Source: DAOUBF01 sp034432795
GTDB taxonomy: Bacteria > Chloroflexota > Anaerolineae > DSLN01
Length of the DNA stretch: 64,000 nucleotides
Direction of reading: 5' to 3'
NCBI GenBank assembly: GCA_034432795.1
Contig: DAOUBF010000052.1
Span: 62,001 to 126,000, forward strand
Below the pieces are notes generated by a model. The model was not told the DNA's origin, did no database searches, and saw only the letters and a list, made by a program, of their open reading frames with translations. Positions 47,727 to 57,175 of this stretch are shown here, one piece after another (position 1 is the stretch's first letter; each line of letters begins with the position of its first letter). A program made the position numbers and the translations under genes.

Positions 47727-48701
47727 ATGCTGGACAGGCATATCCTCATGGGCCATTCCGGCTTACGTGGTCGGGGCCTTTTGGCGCTGCTGATGATCCT
47801 CGTGCTGACGGCAGGCACAGCCGCCCTCCCCCCTTCTCCCTCAGTAGGGGCATGGCATGCCATGCCCCTACTTCAGCCCGGTGTGGCAGGGCGGGGGGAG
47901 GCTGCGCCGCCCTCCCAATCGGCCAGCGAAGGCCAGGCGCTCTTCCAGGAAAAGTGCGCCGCCTGCCATACTATCGGCCAGGGCGATAAGGTGGGTCCAG
48001 ACCTCAAGGGCGTTACCACGCGCCGTGAACGCGCCTGGTTGACGCGTTGGATCGCTGCGCCGGACCAGATGGTGGCGCAAGGCGACCCTATCGCCATAGA
48101 GCTATTCCAGAAGTACAACAGCATCCAGATGCCCAACCTGAACCTGACGGAGGGCCAGGTGGCTGCGCTGATCGCCTACCTGGAGACCCAGGCGGAGACC
48201 GCTTCTGCCGCGCCGCAACCCGCCACACCCCAACCGGCCCCTGCCCTGTCCCCCGGTGACCCCGCCATCGGCAAGGCGCTCTTCACCGGTAGCGCCCGCT
48301 TCCAGAACGGTGGCCCGCCTTGCATGGGTTGCCACAGTATCACCGGCATCGGCGCCCTCGGTGGGGGCGCGCTCGGCCCGGACCTCACCCCGGCCTTTAA
48401 CAAGTTCGGCGCAGCGGGCCTGGAAACCGTCCTGACCACCCTGCCCTTCCCCACCATGAACGCCGTGTGGAGTCAGCGGCCCCTCACGCCGCAAGAACAG
48501 GCCCACCTCATCGCCTTCCTGCAGCAGGCATCGCTGACCGAACGGCCCACAGAGGTCGTCGCTCAACTGGCTGCGCTGGCCGTCGGCGGGGCGGTGGTGC
48601 TCCTGGCCCTGGCGCAATTCACCTGGCGACGGCGCCTCTCCGCCGTGCGCCGGCCATTGGTGATGCGTCCAACCTCAAGCGTCACACGTCATCATGTGTG
48701 A
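47727..48701 (+). CDS. Membrane-anchored diheme cytochrome c of the nar operon
   Basis: A 324-residue exported electron carrier. Signal or anchor at about 15-36, first heme motif CAACH (Cys77-Cys80-His81), second CMGCH (Cys199-Cys202-His203), with Met ligands possible in IQMPNL and FPTMNAV, and a C-terminal membrane span (about 278-300). It heads the nar operon, as narC does in Thermus, so it may pass electrons to or from the nitrate reductase. Residues about 37-55 are encoded by a perfect palindromic repeat (47844-47871) plus a G-rich block. GGAGGAG precedes ATG 47727. Confidence 0.87.
   Translation: MLDRHILMGHSGLRGRGLLALLMILVLTAGTAALPPSPSVGAWHAMPLLQPGVAGRGEAAPPSQSASEGQALFQEKCAACHTIGQGDKVGPDLKGVTTRRERAWLTRWIAAPDQMVAQGDPIAIELFQKYNSIQMPNLNLTEGQVAALIAYLETQAETASAAPQPATPQPAPALSPGDPAIGKALFTGSARFQNGGPPCMGCHSITGIGALGGGALGPDLTPAFNKFGAAGLETVLTTLPFPTMNAVWSQRPLTPQEQAHLIAFLQQASLTERPTEVVAQLAALAVGGAVVLLALAQFTWRRRLSAVRRPLVMRPTSSVTRHHV
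47844..47871 (+). repeat. Perfect 28-bp palindrome (family B) inside the cytochrome gene
   Basis: GTAGGGGCATGGCA and its exact reverse complement TGCCATGCCCCTAC stand back to back. Read as VGAWHAMPLL just after the signal sequence. Same family as 6218, 42394, 55040 and 58546. Confidence 0.88.
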
Positions 48702-48719
48702 CGCCTGACGTTTCACGCC
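48676..48719 (+). repeat. Hairpin over the cytochrome stop codon
   Basis: CGTCACAC (48680-48687) and GTGTGACG (48696-48703) form an 8-bp stem across the stop codon; CCTGACGTTTCACGCC follows. CGTTTCACG and related words recur near 19965-19980. Confidence 0.5.
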
Positions 48720-48736
48720 TTACGGAGGTGACTCAC

Positions 48737-51700
48737 ATGGGCTGGATTCAAGACCTGGTCAACCCCAAGGCCCGCCAGTGGGAAGAATTCTACCGCAACC
48801 GCTGGCAGCACGATAACGTCATCCGCAGCACGCATGGCGTCAATTGCACCGGCGGCTGCTCCTGGGCCGTCTATGTCAAAGATGGCATTATCACCTGGGA
48901 GATGCAACAGACGGATTATCCCCTGCTGGAGCCTGGCCTGCCGCCTTACGAGCCACGCGGCTGCCAGCGCGGCATCTCCGCCTCGTGGTACGTGTATAGC
49001 CCCATCCGCGTCAAATATCCCTATATACGTGGGGCGCTCCTGGACTTCTGGCGCCAGGCGCGGGCCAGATACGGTGACCCGATTCAGGCCTGGGGGTCCA
49101 TCGTTGAAGATGAGGCCAGGCGTGCCCGCTATCAGCGTGCGCGTGGCAAGGGCGGCTTCCGCCGTGCCACCTGGGACGAGGCGTTGGAACTCATCGCCGC
49201 TGCCTGCCTCTACACCGCGAAGAAATGGGGTCCCGACCGCGTCTTCGGCTTCTCCCCCATCCCGGCTATGTCCTATCTTTCCTATGCTGCCGGTTCGCGC
49301 TTCCTGCAACTCTTCGGCGGCGTCAACATGAGCTTCTACGATTGGTACGCCGATCTCCCCAACGCCTTCCCCGAAATCTGGGGTGATCAGACGGACGTGT
49401 GCGAAAGCGCCGACTGGTACAACGCCCGGTACATCATCTCCATGGGCTCCAACCTCAATATGACCCGCACCCCCGATGTGCACTTCATCTCTGAGGCCCG
49501 GCACAATGGGGCCAAGTTCGTGGTGATCGCGCCAGACTTCAGCCAGGTAGCCAAATATTCGGACTGGTGGATTCCCATTCGGGCAGGCACGGACACCGCT
49601 CTGTGGATGGCGGTCAACCACGTCATCCTCAAAGAATTCCACGCCGACCGCCAGGTGCCCTATTTCGTCAATTACCTCAAGCAATACACCGACGGCCCGT
49701 TCCTGGTGACCCTCACCCCCCAGCCCCCCTCTGCCAACCGGGCGGATGGTGGGGGCGAGGAGGGGAAGGAGGCTGAGGGCATCTTCTACCCCAGCCGGCT
49801 GCTTCGTGCCAACCGATTGGCCCGTTACCGTGAGGTGGAGAACGGCGATTGGAAGTTCCTGGTCTGGGACGTGAACAGCGGCGAGCCACGTATGCCTAAA
49901 GGGACGGTGGGCTTCCGCTGGGGGAGCGAGAAGGGCAAGTGGAACCTCAAGATGGAAGACGGGCTGGATAATAGCCCGATCCATCCCGCCCTGACCTTCC
50001 TGGGCCAGGAGGACGATGTCGTCCAGGTGGCCTTCTACGCCTTCGCCGAAGGCAAGACCGCGCTGCGCGGCGTGCCGGTGAAGTACGTGGAGACCCACAA
50101 AGGGCGTATCCCTGTGACCACCGCCTTTGATCTGCTCATGGCCCAGTTCGGTGTAAGCCGTGGCCTGCCCGGCGATTACCCCACCAGCTATGACGACGAC
50201 GCGCCCTACACCCCGGCCTGGCAGGAGCAATACACCGGAATCGGCCGTGAGACCGTCATCCGCCTGGCACGCGAGTTCGCCGCCAACGCCGAGGCCACCC
50301 AGGGGCGCTCCATGATCATCATCGGCGCCAGCATTAACCACTGGTACAACAACAACCTGGCCTATCGCGCCCCCATCACCGCGCTTATCCTATGCGGCTG
50401 CTGTGGGCGCAACGGCGGCGGTATGAACCACTACGTGGGCCAGGAGAAACTCACCCTCATCGCCCCCTGGGTCAGCCTGGCCTTTGCCCTGGACTGGGTC
50501 AAGCCGCCGCGCCGCCAGCAAACCCCCACCTGGCATTATGTCAATAGCGACCAGTGGCGCTACGAAGGCGACTTCAGCGACTACGCGCCTATCCCGCCTC
50601 AGACGCGCTGGGCCAAAGGCCACGCTATGGACCTGGAGGCCATGGCCGTGCGCCTGGGCTGGATGCCCTACTACCCCCAGTTCAACTGCAACCCGCTTGA
50701 CCTGGCGTTCCAGGCCCGTTACGAAGGCGCGAAGACGGAGGAAGACATCGTCCGTTGGGCAGTTGAGCAGTTGAAGGCGGGCAAAATCCGCTTCGCCGTA
50801 GAAGACCCTGACGCGCCGGAGAATTGGCCGCGCGTGTGGATCATCTGGCGCGGCAACGCCATTCAATCCAGCGCCAAGGGGCACGAGTTCTTCCTGCGCC
50901 ACTACCTGGGCACGCACGATAACATCATCGCCGAAGAGCAGGCCAAAGGCAAGGTGAAGACGGTCACCTTCCGTGAGCCGGCGCCGCGCGGCAAGATGGA
51001 CCTGGTCGTGGACCTGAACTTTCGCATGGACTCCTCGGCACTGTATTCCGACATTGTCCTGCCTGCCGCTTTCTGGTACGAGAAAAACGACCTGAACACG
51101 ACCGACCTGCACTCCTTCGTCCACCCCCTGGGCGCCGCTGTCCCGCCTGTCTGGGAGGCGAAGACCGACTGGGAAATCTTCAAGGCGCTGGCCCGCAAGG
51201 TGAGCGAACTCGCCCCCAACGTCTTCCCCGCCCCGGTCAATGACCTGGTGGCCACCCCGCTCATGCATGATACGCCTGACGAACTGGCCCAGAGCGATGT
51301 GCGCGACTGGCGGGCAGGCGAGGTCGACCCGATCCCTGGGGTAACCATGCCGCATCTGCGGGTGGCCGAGCGTGATTATGTAAATCTATACCACCGCTTT
51401 ATCTCCCTCGGCCCGCTCATCCGTCAGGACGGGATCAGCGGCAACGGCGTGCATATCCCCATCGCACCGTTCTACGATGCCCTCTTGAAGAACCCGGTGG
51501 GCGGCTCGCCCGACCCGCGCCACATGCGCTGCGTGGAGTGGGGCGGCCACAGGTACCCCAGCCTGGAGGACGCGTTGGACGCGGCCAACGTGCTGCTCTT
51601 CCTGGCACCGGAAACGAACGGCGAGGTGTCTTACACCGCCTTCAAGCACGAGGAGGAGCGGGTGGGCCTGCCGCTGGCCGATCTCGCCGAGAAGGTGCGC

Positions 51701-52432
51701 GCTGTGCGCATGACCTACGGCGATCTCACCCGTCAGCCCCAACGCACGCTCATCAGCCCGTGCTGGACCGGCATCGTGAATGATGGTCGGGCGTATGCGG
51801 CCTGGTGCCTCAACACCGAGCGCCTGGTTCCCTGGCGCACGCTCACCGGACGTCAGCACTTCTACATTGACCATCCCTACTATCTGGACTTCGGCGAGCA
51901 CCTGCCGACGTTTAAACCCAAACTGGACCCACGCAAGACCGGCGACATCGTCAACAGCCAGGTGGACGATCAGTGCCTGGTGCTCAACTACATCACCCCG
52001 CATGGCAAGTGGAACATCCACTCCACCTATAAAGACAACCACCGCATGTTGACGCTCTCGCGCGGCATGGACCCGATCTGGATCAACGACAAAGACGCGG
52101 AGAAGATCGGGCTGCAAGACAACGATTGGGTGGAGGTGTACAACGACAACGGCGTGGTCGTCACCCGCGCCGCCGTCAGCGCCCGCGTCCAGCCGGGCAC
52201 CTGTCTGTATTACCATGCGGTCGAGCGGACGATTTACATCCCCAAGTCGCAGGTGCGCGGCGGCAGGCGCGCCGGCGGGCACAACAGCCTGACCCGCACC
52301 CGCATCAACCCGGTGGAGCTGGCGGGCGGCTACGCCCAGTTCACCTACGGCTTCAACTACTGGGGCCCCATCGGCATCTTCACCCGCGATACATACTGCG
52401 TCGTGCGCAAACTGGAGAAGCTGGAGTGGTAA
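48737..52432 (+). CDS. narG: Respiratory nitrate reductase alpha subunit NarG
   Basis: Catalytic Mo-bisMGD subunit, 1231 residues, reducing nitrate to nitrite. The FS0 cluster ligands match NarG exactly: His33, Cys37, Cys41 and Cys76 (HxxxCxxxC, 34 residues, C). SFYDWYADLP near 199-208 is the conserved Mo-site region. No twin-arginine signal is seen, so the enzyme should face the cytoplasm. At about residues 323-345, between YTDGPFLVTL and FYPSRLLRA, an insert (TPQPPSANRADGGGEEGKEA) is repeat-derived. GGAGGT precedes ATG 48737. NarG and cytoplasmic NxrA are hard to separate by sequence; narJ/narI/narK favour nitrate reduction. Confidence 0.95.
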   Translation: MGWIQDLVNPKARQWEEFYRNRWQHDNVIRSTHGVNCTGGCSWAVYVKDGIITWEMQQTDYPLLEPGLPPYEPRGCQRGISASWYVYSPIRVKYPYIRGALLDFWRQARARYGDPIQAWGSIVEDEARRARYQRARGKGGFRRATWDEALELIAAACLYTAKKWGPDRVFGFSPIPAMSYLSYAAGSRFLQLFGGVNMSFYDWYADLPNAFPEIWGDQTDVCESADWYNARYIISMGSNLNMTRTPDVHFISEARHNGAKFVVIAPDFSQVAKYSDWWIPIRAGTDTALWMAVNHVILKEFHADRQVPYFVNYLKQYTDGPFLVTLTPQPPSANRADGGGEEGKEAEGIFYPSRLLRANRLARYREVENGDWKFLVWDVNSGEPRMPKGTVGFRWGSEKGKWNLKMEDGLDNSPIHPALTFLGQEDDVVQVAFYAFAEGKTALRGVPVKYVETHKGRIPVTTAFDLLMAQFGVSRGLPGDYPTSYDDDAPYTPAWQEQYTGIGRETVIRLAREFAANAEATQGRSMIIIGASINHWYNNNLAYRAPITALILCGCCGRNGGGMNHYVGQEKLTLIAPWVSLAFALDWVKPPRRQQTPTWHYVNSDQWRYEGDFSDYAPIPPQTRWAKGHAMDLEAMAVRLGWMPYYPQFNCNPLDLAFQARYEGAKTEEDIVRWAVEQLKAGKIRFAVEDPDAPENWPRVWIIWRGNAIQSSAKGHEFFLRHYLGTHDNIIAEEQAKGKVKTVTFREPAPRGKMDLVVDLNFRMDSSALYSDIVLPAAFWYEKNDLNTTDLHSFVHPLGAAVPPVWEAKTDWEIFKALARKVSELAPNVFPAPVNDLVATPLMHDTPDELAQSDVRDWRAGEVDPIPGVTMPHLRVAERDYVNLYHRFISLGPLIRQDGISGNGVHIPIAPFYDALLKNPVGGSPDPRHMRCVEWGGHRYPSLEDALDAANVLLFLAPETNGEVSYTAFKHEEERVGLPLADLAEKVRAVRMTYGDLTRQPQRTLISPCWTGIVNDGRAYAAWCLNTERLVPWRTLTGRQHFYIDHPYYLDFGEHLPTFKPKLDPRKTGDIVNSQVDDQCLVLNYITPHGKWNIHSTYKDNHRMLTLSRGMDPIWINDKDAEKIGLQDNDWVEVYNDNGVVVTRAAVSARVQPGTCLYYHAVERTIYIPKSQVRGGRRAGGHNSLTRTRINPVELAGGYAQFTYGFNYWGPIGIFTRDTYCVVRKLEKLEW
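49710..49775 (+). repeat. G-rich palindromic repeat in frame inside narG
   Basis: CCCTCACCCCCCAGCCCCCC and GGTGGGGGCGAGGAGGGGAA are inverted arms like family A. It replaces a short loop in a conserved part of NarG. Confidence 0.7.
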
Positions 52433-52467
52433 ACCTTAGGTGTGAACTCGCCAGCAGCATAATTAGA

Positions 52468-52539
52468 TTTACCGCAGAGCACGCAGAGAGCGCAGAGATT
52501 TTAAATGTGCTCCGCGTCCTCTGCGCTCTCTGCGGTAAA
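52468..52539 (+). repeat. CGCAGAG palindrome (family F) downstream of narG
   Basis: TTTACCGCAGAG (52468-52479) and CTCTGCGGTAAA (52528-52539) are perfect inverted arms; inside lie CACGCAGAGAGCGCAGAG and CTCCGCGTCCTCTGCGCTCT, so the hairpin is long (72 bp in all). Fragments occur at 8320 and 13577. Confidence 0.88.
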
Positions 52540-52590
52540 ACCATACCTCGGCTGTCCGGAGAGGGATGTTTTGATCGATCAGGAGGTGCA

Positions 52591-52830
52591 TCAGGCCAGG
52601 ACACCCACGTGAACTTCCTCAAGCAGGTCCGCTGCATAGTAGAGGGCCTGCTTGACCTGCTCAGCGCTGATCTCATAGGCCTGAGCTACCTCCTGGGCAC
52701 TCCCCAGATCGGCCAGGGCACGGACAATGGCCCAGACAGGGATACGGGTGTTTTGGAGCACTGGAGCGCCGGTGGCGACGTCAGGACTCACTTCAATTCC
52801 GGGGGCGATTTCCCGTCGCTGAGGGTTCAT
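52591..52830 (-). CDS. DUF433 (VapB-like antitoxin) protein, inverted between narG and narH
   Basis: A 79-residue DUF433 protein: ISPDV-like start (APGIEVSPDVATGAPVLQNT with RIPVWAIVRAL), then EVAQAYEISAEQVKQALYYA, the usual helix-turn-helix-like family pattern. AGGAGG lies 4 bp before the ATG. It is the only minus-strand gene in the block from 3.7 to 59.4 kb. DUF433 proteins are often antitoxin partners of PIN-domain-like toxins; no toxin gene is next to it. Read-through of narG-narH transcription would produce antisense RNA to it. Confidence 0.82.
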   Translation of the reverse strand: MNPQRREIAPGIEVSPDVATGAPVLQNTRIPVWAIVRALADLGSAQEVAQAYEISAEQVKQALYYAADLLEEVHVGVLA

Positions 52831-52915
52831 TGCGCCTCCTTTGTGAAACAGGAAACTCAACGCAATTGTACACGCAAGGGTTGTGCCTGGCAACCAAAGA
52901 TTGGAGGAAACGCAG

Positions 52916-54424
<1,509 letters not shown>

Positions 54425-54425
54425 A

Positions 54426-55040
54426 ATGGACGGACGGCGGCGGACGGAGAACGGACGGGAGATTCTTAGCCTGTTCGCCGATATACTGGAATATCCCTGG
54501 CCGGGCCTGGCGGGGACAGCACGGGAGTGTGCGGCCCTGGTCGCACCGCAGAACCCTGAAGCCGGGGCGCTCTTACGCGAATTCTGCGCCTTTGTTGAAC
54601 GCACCCCTCTGGGGCGGCTGGAGGAGGTGTACACTGGCACGTTTGACCTGGATGCGGCCTGCCATCCCTACGTGGGCTATCACCTGTTTGGCGAGAGCTA
54701 CAAACGCAGCCTCTTCCTGTTGGAGTTGAAAGAACGCTACCGCGCTCACGGCTTCGTCGTGGAGAACGAACTGCCGGATCATCTGGCGGTGCTTTTGCGC
54801 TTCCTGGCGCAAAGCCATGACACTGCCTTAATCGGCGAGATCGTCCAGGAGGCCCTCGTGCCAGCGTTGGAGCGGATGACGGGCAGAGCCACATCCGCCG
54901 GTTACGATGAGGAGGAACCCTCTGTGTCACAGGGTCAGCGCAGACAGAACCCCTATCATAGGGTGTTAGAGGCTCTGCGGTTGGTGCTGCAAGAAGAACC
55001 TCTCCCCTGCCCCCTCCATAGAGGAACTCCAGGAACTTAG
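54426..55040 (+). CDS. narJ: Nitrate reductase assembly chaperone NarJ
   Basis: Dedicated chaperone for NarG maturation. The 204 residues contain LFADILEYPWPGLAGTAREC, TFDLDAACHPYVGYHLFGES with YKRSLFLLELKERYRAHGF and ELPDHLAVLLRFLAQS, which are NarJ hallmarks. The first codons (MDGRRRTENGRE) and the last 15 residues (EPLPCPLHRGTPGT) are encoded by repeat sequences, a striking case of a gene bounded by repeats. GGAGGT lies 5 bp before ATG 54426, 1 bp after the narH stop. Confidence 0.9.
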   Translation: MDGRRRTENGREILSLFADILEYPWPGLAGTARECAALVAPQNPEAGALLREFCAFVERTPLGRLEEVYTGTFDLDAACHPYVGYHLFGESYKRSLFLLELKERYRAHGFVVENELPDHLAVLLRFLAQSHDTALIGEIVQEALVPALERMTGRATSAGYDEEEPSVSQGQRRQNPYHRVLEALRLVLQEEPLPCPLHRGTPGT

Positions 55041-55103
55041 TAGGGGCGCATAGCCGTGCGTCCCACCCCTGAGGGTCTCTACGAGTTCCTAGAGTTCCTA
55101 CGG
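55022..55103 (+). repeat. GGAACTCC and GTAGGGGC repeats at the narJ-narI junction
   Basis: AGGAACTCCAGGAACTTAGT leads to a family B palindrome (55040-55066, GTAGGGGCGCATAGCCGTGC GTCCCAC) and then ACGAGTTCCTAGAGTTCCTA. The narJ stop codon lies in it. Confidence 0.7.
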
Positions 55104-55146
55104 ATGCCAGCGGGGGCCGGGGTGCGACCTGAAGGAGGAGGTTGAG

Positions 55147-55899
55147 ATGCTGGATGTCATTCTGTTCGTGGCCTTTCCCTACATCGCGGTCATCCTGGCT
55201 GTTCTGGGGGGGATTTATCGCTACTTCGCCGATCGGTTCTCCTATTCCAGCCTGTCCTCGCAATTCCTGGAGAACCGCACCCTGTTCTGGGGCTCGGTGC
55301 CCTGGCATTATGGGGTGATCATCGTGCTCTTGGCGCACCTGCTGGCGCTGCTGTTCCCTGGGCAGTGGGCGGCTTTGATCGGCGAGCCGGTGCGCCTGTA
55401 TGTCCTGGAGGTGACCGGGCTGGCGCTGGCCTTGATGGCGACGCTGGGCCTGGTGCTGCTCATCGTGCGCCGCCTGCGCAATGCCCGTGCCTTCGCGGTG
55501 ACCTCAATGCTGGACTGGGTGCTACTGGTGGCCCTGCTGGCTCAGGTCGCCCTGGGCTTCTGGGTGGCGCTGTTCTACCGCTGGGGCGCGGATTGGTACC
55601 TGCACACGGCTGTCCCCTGGCTGGTCTCGCTCCTGACGCTCAACCCCCAGATTCAGTATGTCACCGTCCTGCCCCTGGTGGTCAAGCTCCACATGCTGGG
55701 GGGCTTCGTGATCATCGCCCTCTTCCCCTTCACCCGCCTGGTCCACCTGGTGACCTTCCCCGTCACTTACCTGTGGCGACCGTATCAGGTCGTCATCTGG
55801 AACCGGCGGGTGCGGGCAGCTCATAGGAAGGAGCTGAGCCGGGTATGGCAGAGAAGGAAGCGAAAAAGAATCTGTTCCTGGCGACCATGGCCTTTATGA
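55147..55899 (+). CDS. narI: Nitrate reductase gamma subunit NarI
   Basis: Diheme cytochrome b that oxidises quinol at the membrane and feeds NarH. The 250 residues have five membrane spans, including FVAFPYIAVILAVLGGIYRY at the start. Heme-ligand histidines fit WHYGVIIVLLAHLLAL (His near 54 and 63) and the late helix VVKLHMLGGFVIIAL with FTRLVHLVTFP. The last 18 codons overlap the start of the transporter gene (55 bp). Confidence 0.93.
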   Translation: MLDVILFVAFPYIAVILAVLGGIYRYFADRFSYSSLSSQFLENRTLFWGSVPWHYGVIIVLLAHLLALLFPGQWAALIGEPVRLYVLEVTGLALALMATLGLVLLIVRRLRNARAFAVTSMLDWVLLVALLAQVALGFWVALFYRWGADWYLHTAVPWLVSLLTLNPQIQYVTVLPLVVKLHMLGGFVIIALFPFTRLVHLVTFPVTYLWRPYQVVIWNRRVRAAHRKELSRVWQRRKRKRICSWRPWPL

Positions 55900-57035
55900 T
55901 CGCCTTTGCGGTCTGGGGGCTGATCTCCGGCGCGGCGCCGCTGCTCAAACAGGAACTGAGACTCTCGGCGACGGAGGCCAGCCTGATGATCGCTATTCCG
56001 GTGATGCTGGGCTCCATAGGTCGCATCCCCCTGGGGCTGCTCACAGACCGCCTGGGGGGCCGTCTGGTCTTCAGCGCCTTACTCATCCTGGTGGCGCTGC
56101 CCCCGCTCGCCCTAGCCCTGAATCATACCTACCCCAGCCTGCTTTTCTGGGGATTCTGGCTCGGACTGGCGGGGGCATCCTTTGCTGTCGGTGTCGCCTT
56201 TGTCTCCCCCTGGTTCCCACCGCACCGGCAGGGGATGGCGTTGGGCATCTACGGCGCCGGCAACATCGGGCAATCCATCTCTGTCTCTCTGACCCCGTTC
56301 CTGGCCCGCACCCTGGGAATCCCGCTCACGTTCAGCTTATTCGCCCTGGGGGCGCTCGCCTGGGGGGCCGTTTTCGCACTGTGGGCCAGGGACGCCCCGC
56401 GCCTGGCGCCCCCCAAGACGTTAGGGGAAAACATACACGTCCTGCGCACCCAGCCCCTGGCCTGGGTGCTGAGTTTGTTTTACTTCCTCACCTTCGGTGG
56501 CTTCGTTGCCCTGGGCATCTATCTCCCCACGCTGCTTAAGGAGATTTTTCTGCTGACGCCAGAGGATGCCGGTGCGCGCACGGCCGGCTTCGTCATCTTG
56601 GCCACGGCCTGCAGACCTGTGGGTGGATGGCTGAGCGATCGCATCGGCGGGCAGCGGCTACTGGTCTATGTCTTTATCGGCATTTCCCTGCTGGGCTGGC
56701 TTATGGCCTGGCCCTCCATCTATCCCTTTACCCTGGGCGCGTTGGGCTGCGCCGCCCTCATGGGGCTGGGCAATGGTGCCGTGTTCAAACTCGTCCCCCA
56801 CTATTTCCCCGCGCAGACGGGCACGGTCACCGGCCTGGTCGGGGCGGCTGGCGGTCTCGGTGGCTTCTTTCCGCCCCTCGTTCTCGGCATTGTCCGGGAC
56901 CTCACCGGAAGCTACGCCCTGGGCTTTATCTTCCTGAGCGCTTTTGCGCTGGCATGTTTTGGGGTGGTGTGGCGGATATTTATCCATGCGCCCGTATCGG
57001 CCACGATAGAGAGACCGCACGGCCCGGCGCGCTGA
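55845..57035 (+). CDS. narK: Nitrate/nitrite transporter NarK (MFS)
   Basis: Major facilitator protein of 396 residues with about 12 membrane spans. Family marks are PVMLGSIGRIPLGLLTDRLG between helices 2 and 3, GIYGAGNIGQSISVSL with the nitrate-signature Gly-rich segment, and a second one, VGAAGGLGGFFPPLVLG, in helix 11. It imports nitrate and/or exports nitrite for the NarGHI enzyme. It begins inside narI; AGGAG lies upstream. Confidence 0.9.
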   Translation: MAEKEAKKNLFLATMAFMIAFAVWGLISGAAPLLKQELRLSATEASLMIAIPVMLGSIGRIPLGLLTDRLGGRLVFSALLILVALPPLALALNHTYPSLLFWGFWLGLAGASFAVGVAFVSPWFPPHRQGMALGIYGAGNIGQSISVSLTPFLARTLGIPLTFSLFALGALAWGAVFALWARDAPRLAPPKTLGENIHVLRTQPLAWVLSLFYFLTFGGFVALGIYLPTLLKEIFLLTPEDAGARTAGFVILATACRPVGGWLSDRIGGQRLLVYVFIGISLLGWLMAWPSIYPFTLGALGCAALMGLGNGAVFKLVPHYFPAQTGTVTGLVGAAGGLGGFFPPLVLGIVRDLTGSYALGFIFLSAFALACFGVVWRIFIHAPVSATIERPHGPAR

Positions 57036-57100
57036 GAACGTATCCGTATAGAAATACACCCGGGAAAGGAGGGAAAATCGCATATTTTGCCATCATAGAG

Positions 57101-57106
57101 TATAAT
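57101..57106 (+). promoter_or_regulatory. Possible -10 element before trpB2
   Basis: TATAAT stands in an AT-richer gap of 140 bp between narK and trpB2. No convincing -35 is at 16-18 bp upstream. Confidence 0.35.
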
Positions 57107-57175
57107 CTCCCCCCAGGCTGGAGAACCTATACCCCCCCACCCGGCCAATATGTGCTCATCTATGAGGAGGAGACG

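Noticed and set aside
48467..48736. Upstream extension of narG into the cytochrome gene
   Set aside because: The narG frame stays open upstream, but it overlaps the real cytochrome c gene; GGAGGT before ATG 48737 and the normal NarG start (MGWIQDLVNPKARQWEEFY) fix the start there.
48737..52432. NarG read as a nitrite oxidoreductase alpha subunit (NxrA)
   Set aside because: Cytoplasmic NxrA and NarG are alike, but narJ, narI and a NarK transporter complete a nitrate-reduction set. A phylogeny could still change this.
56627..57175. Long N-terminal extension of TrpB2 overlapping narK
   Set aside because: The extension is the wrong-frame translation of narK; the strong GAGGAGGAG before ATG 57176 and TrpB2 length support the shorter form.
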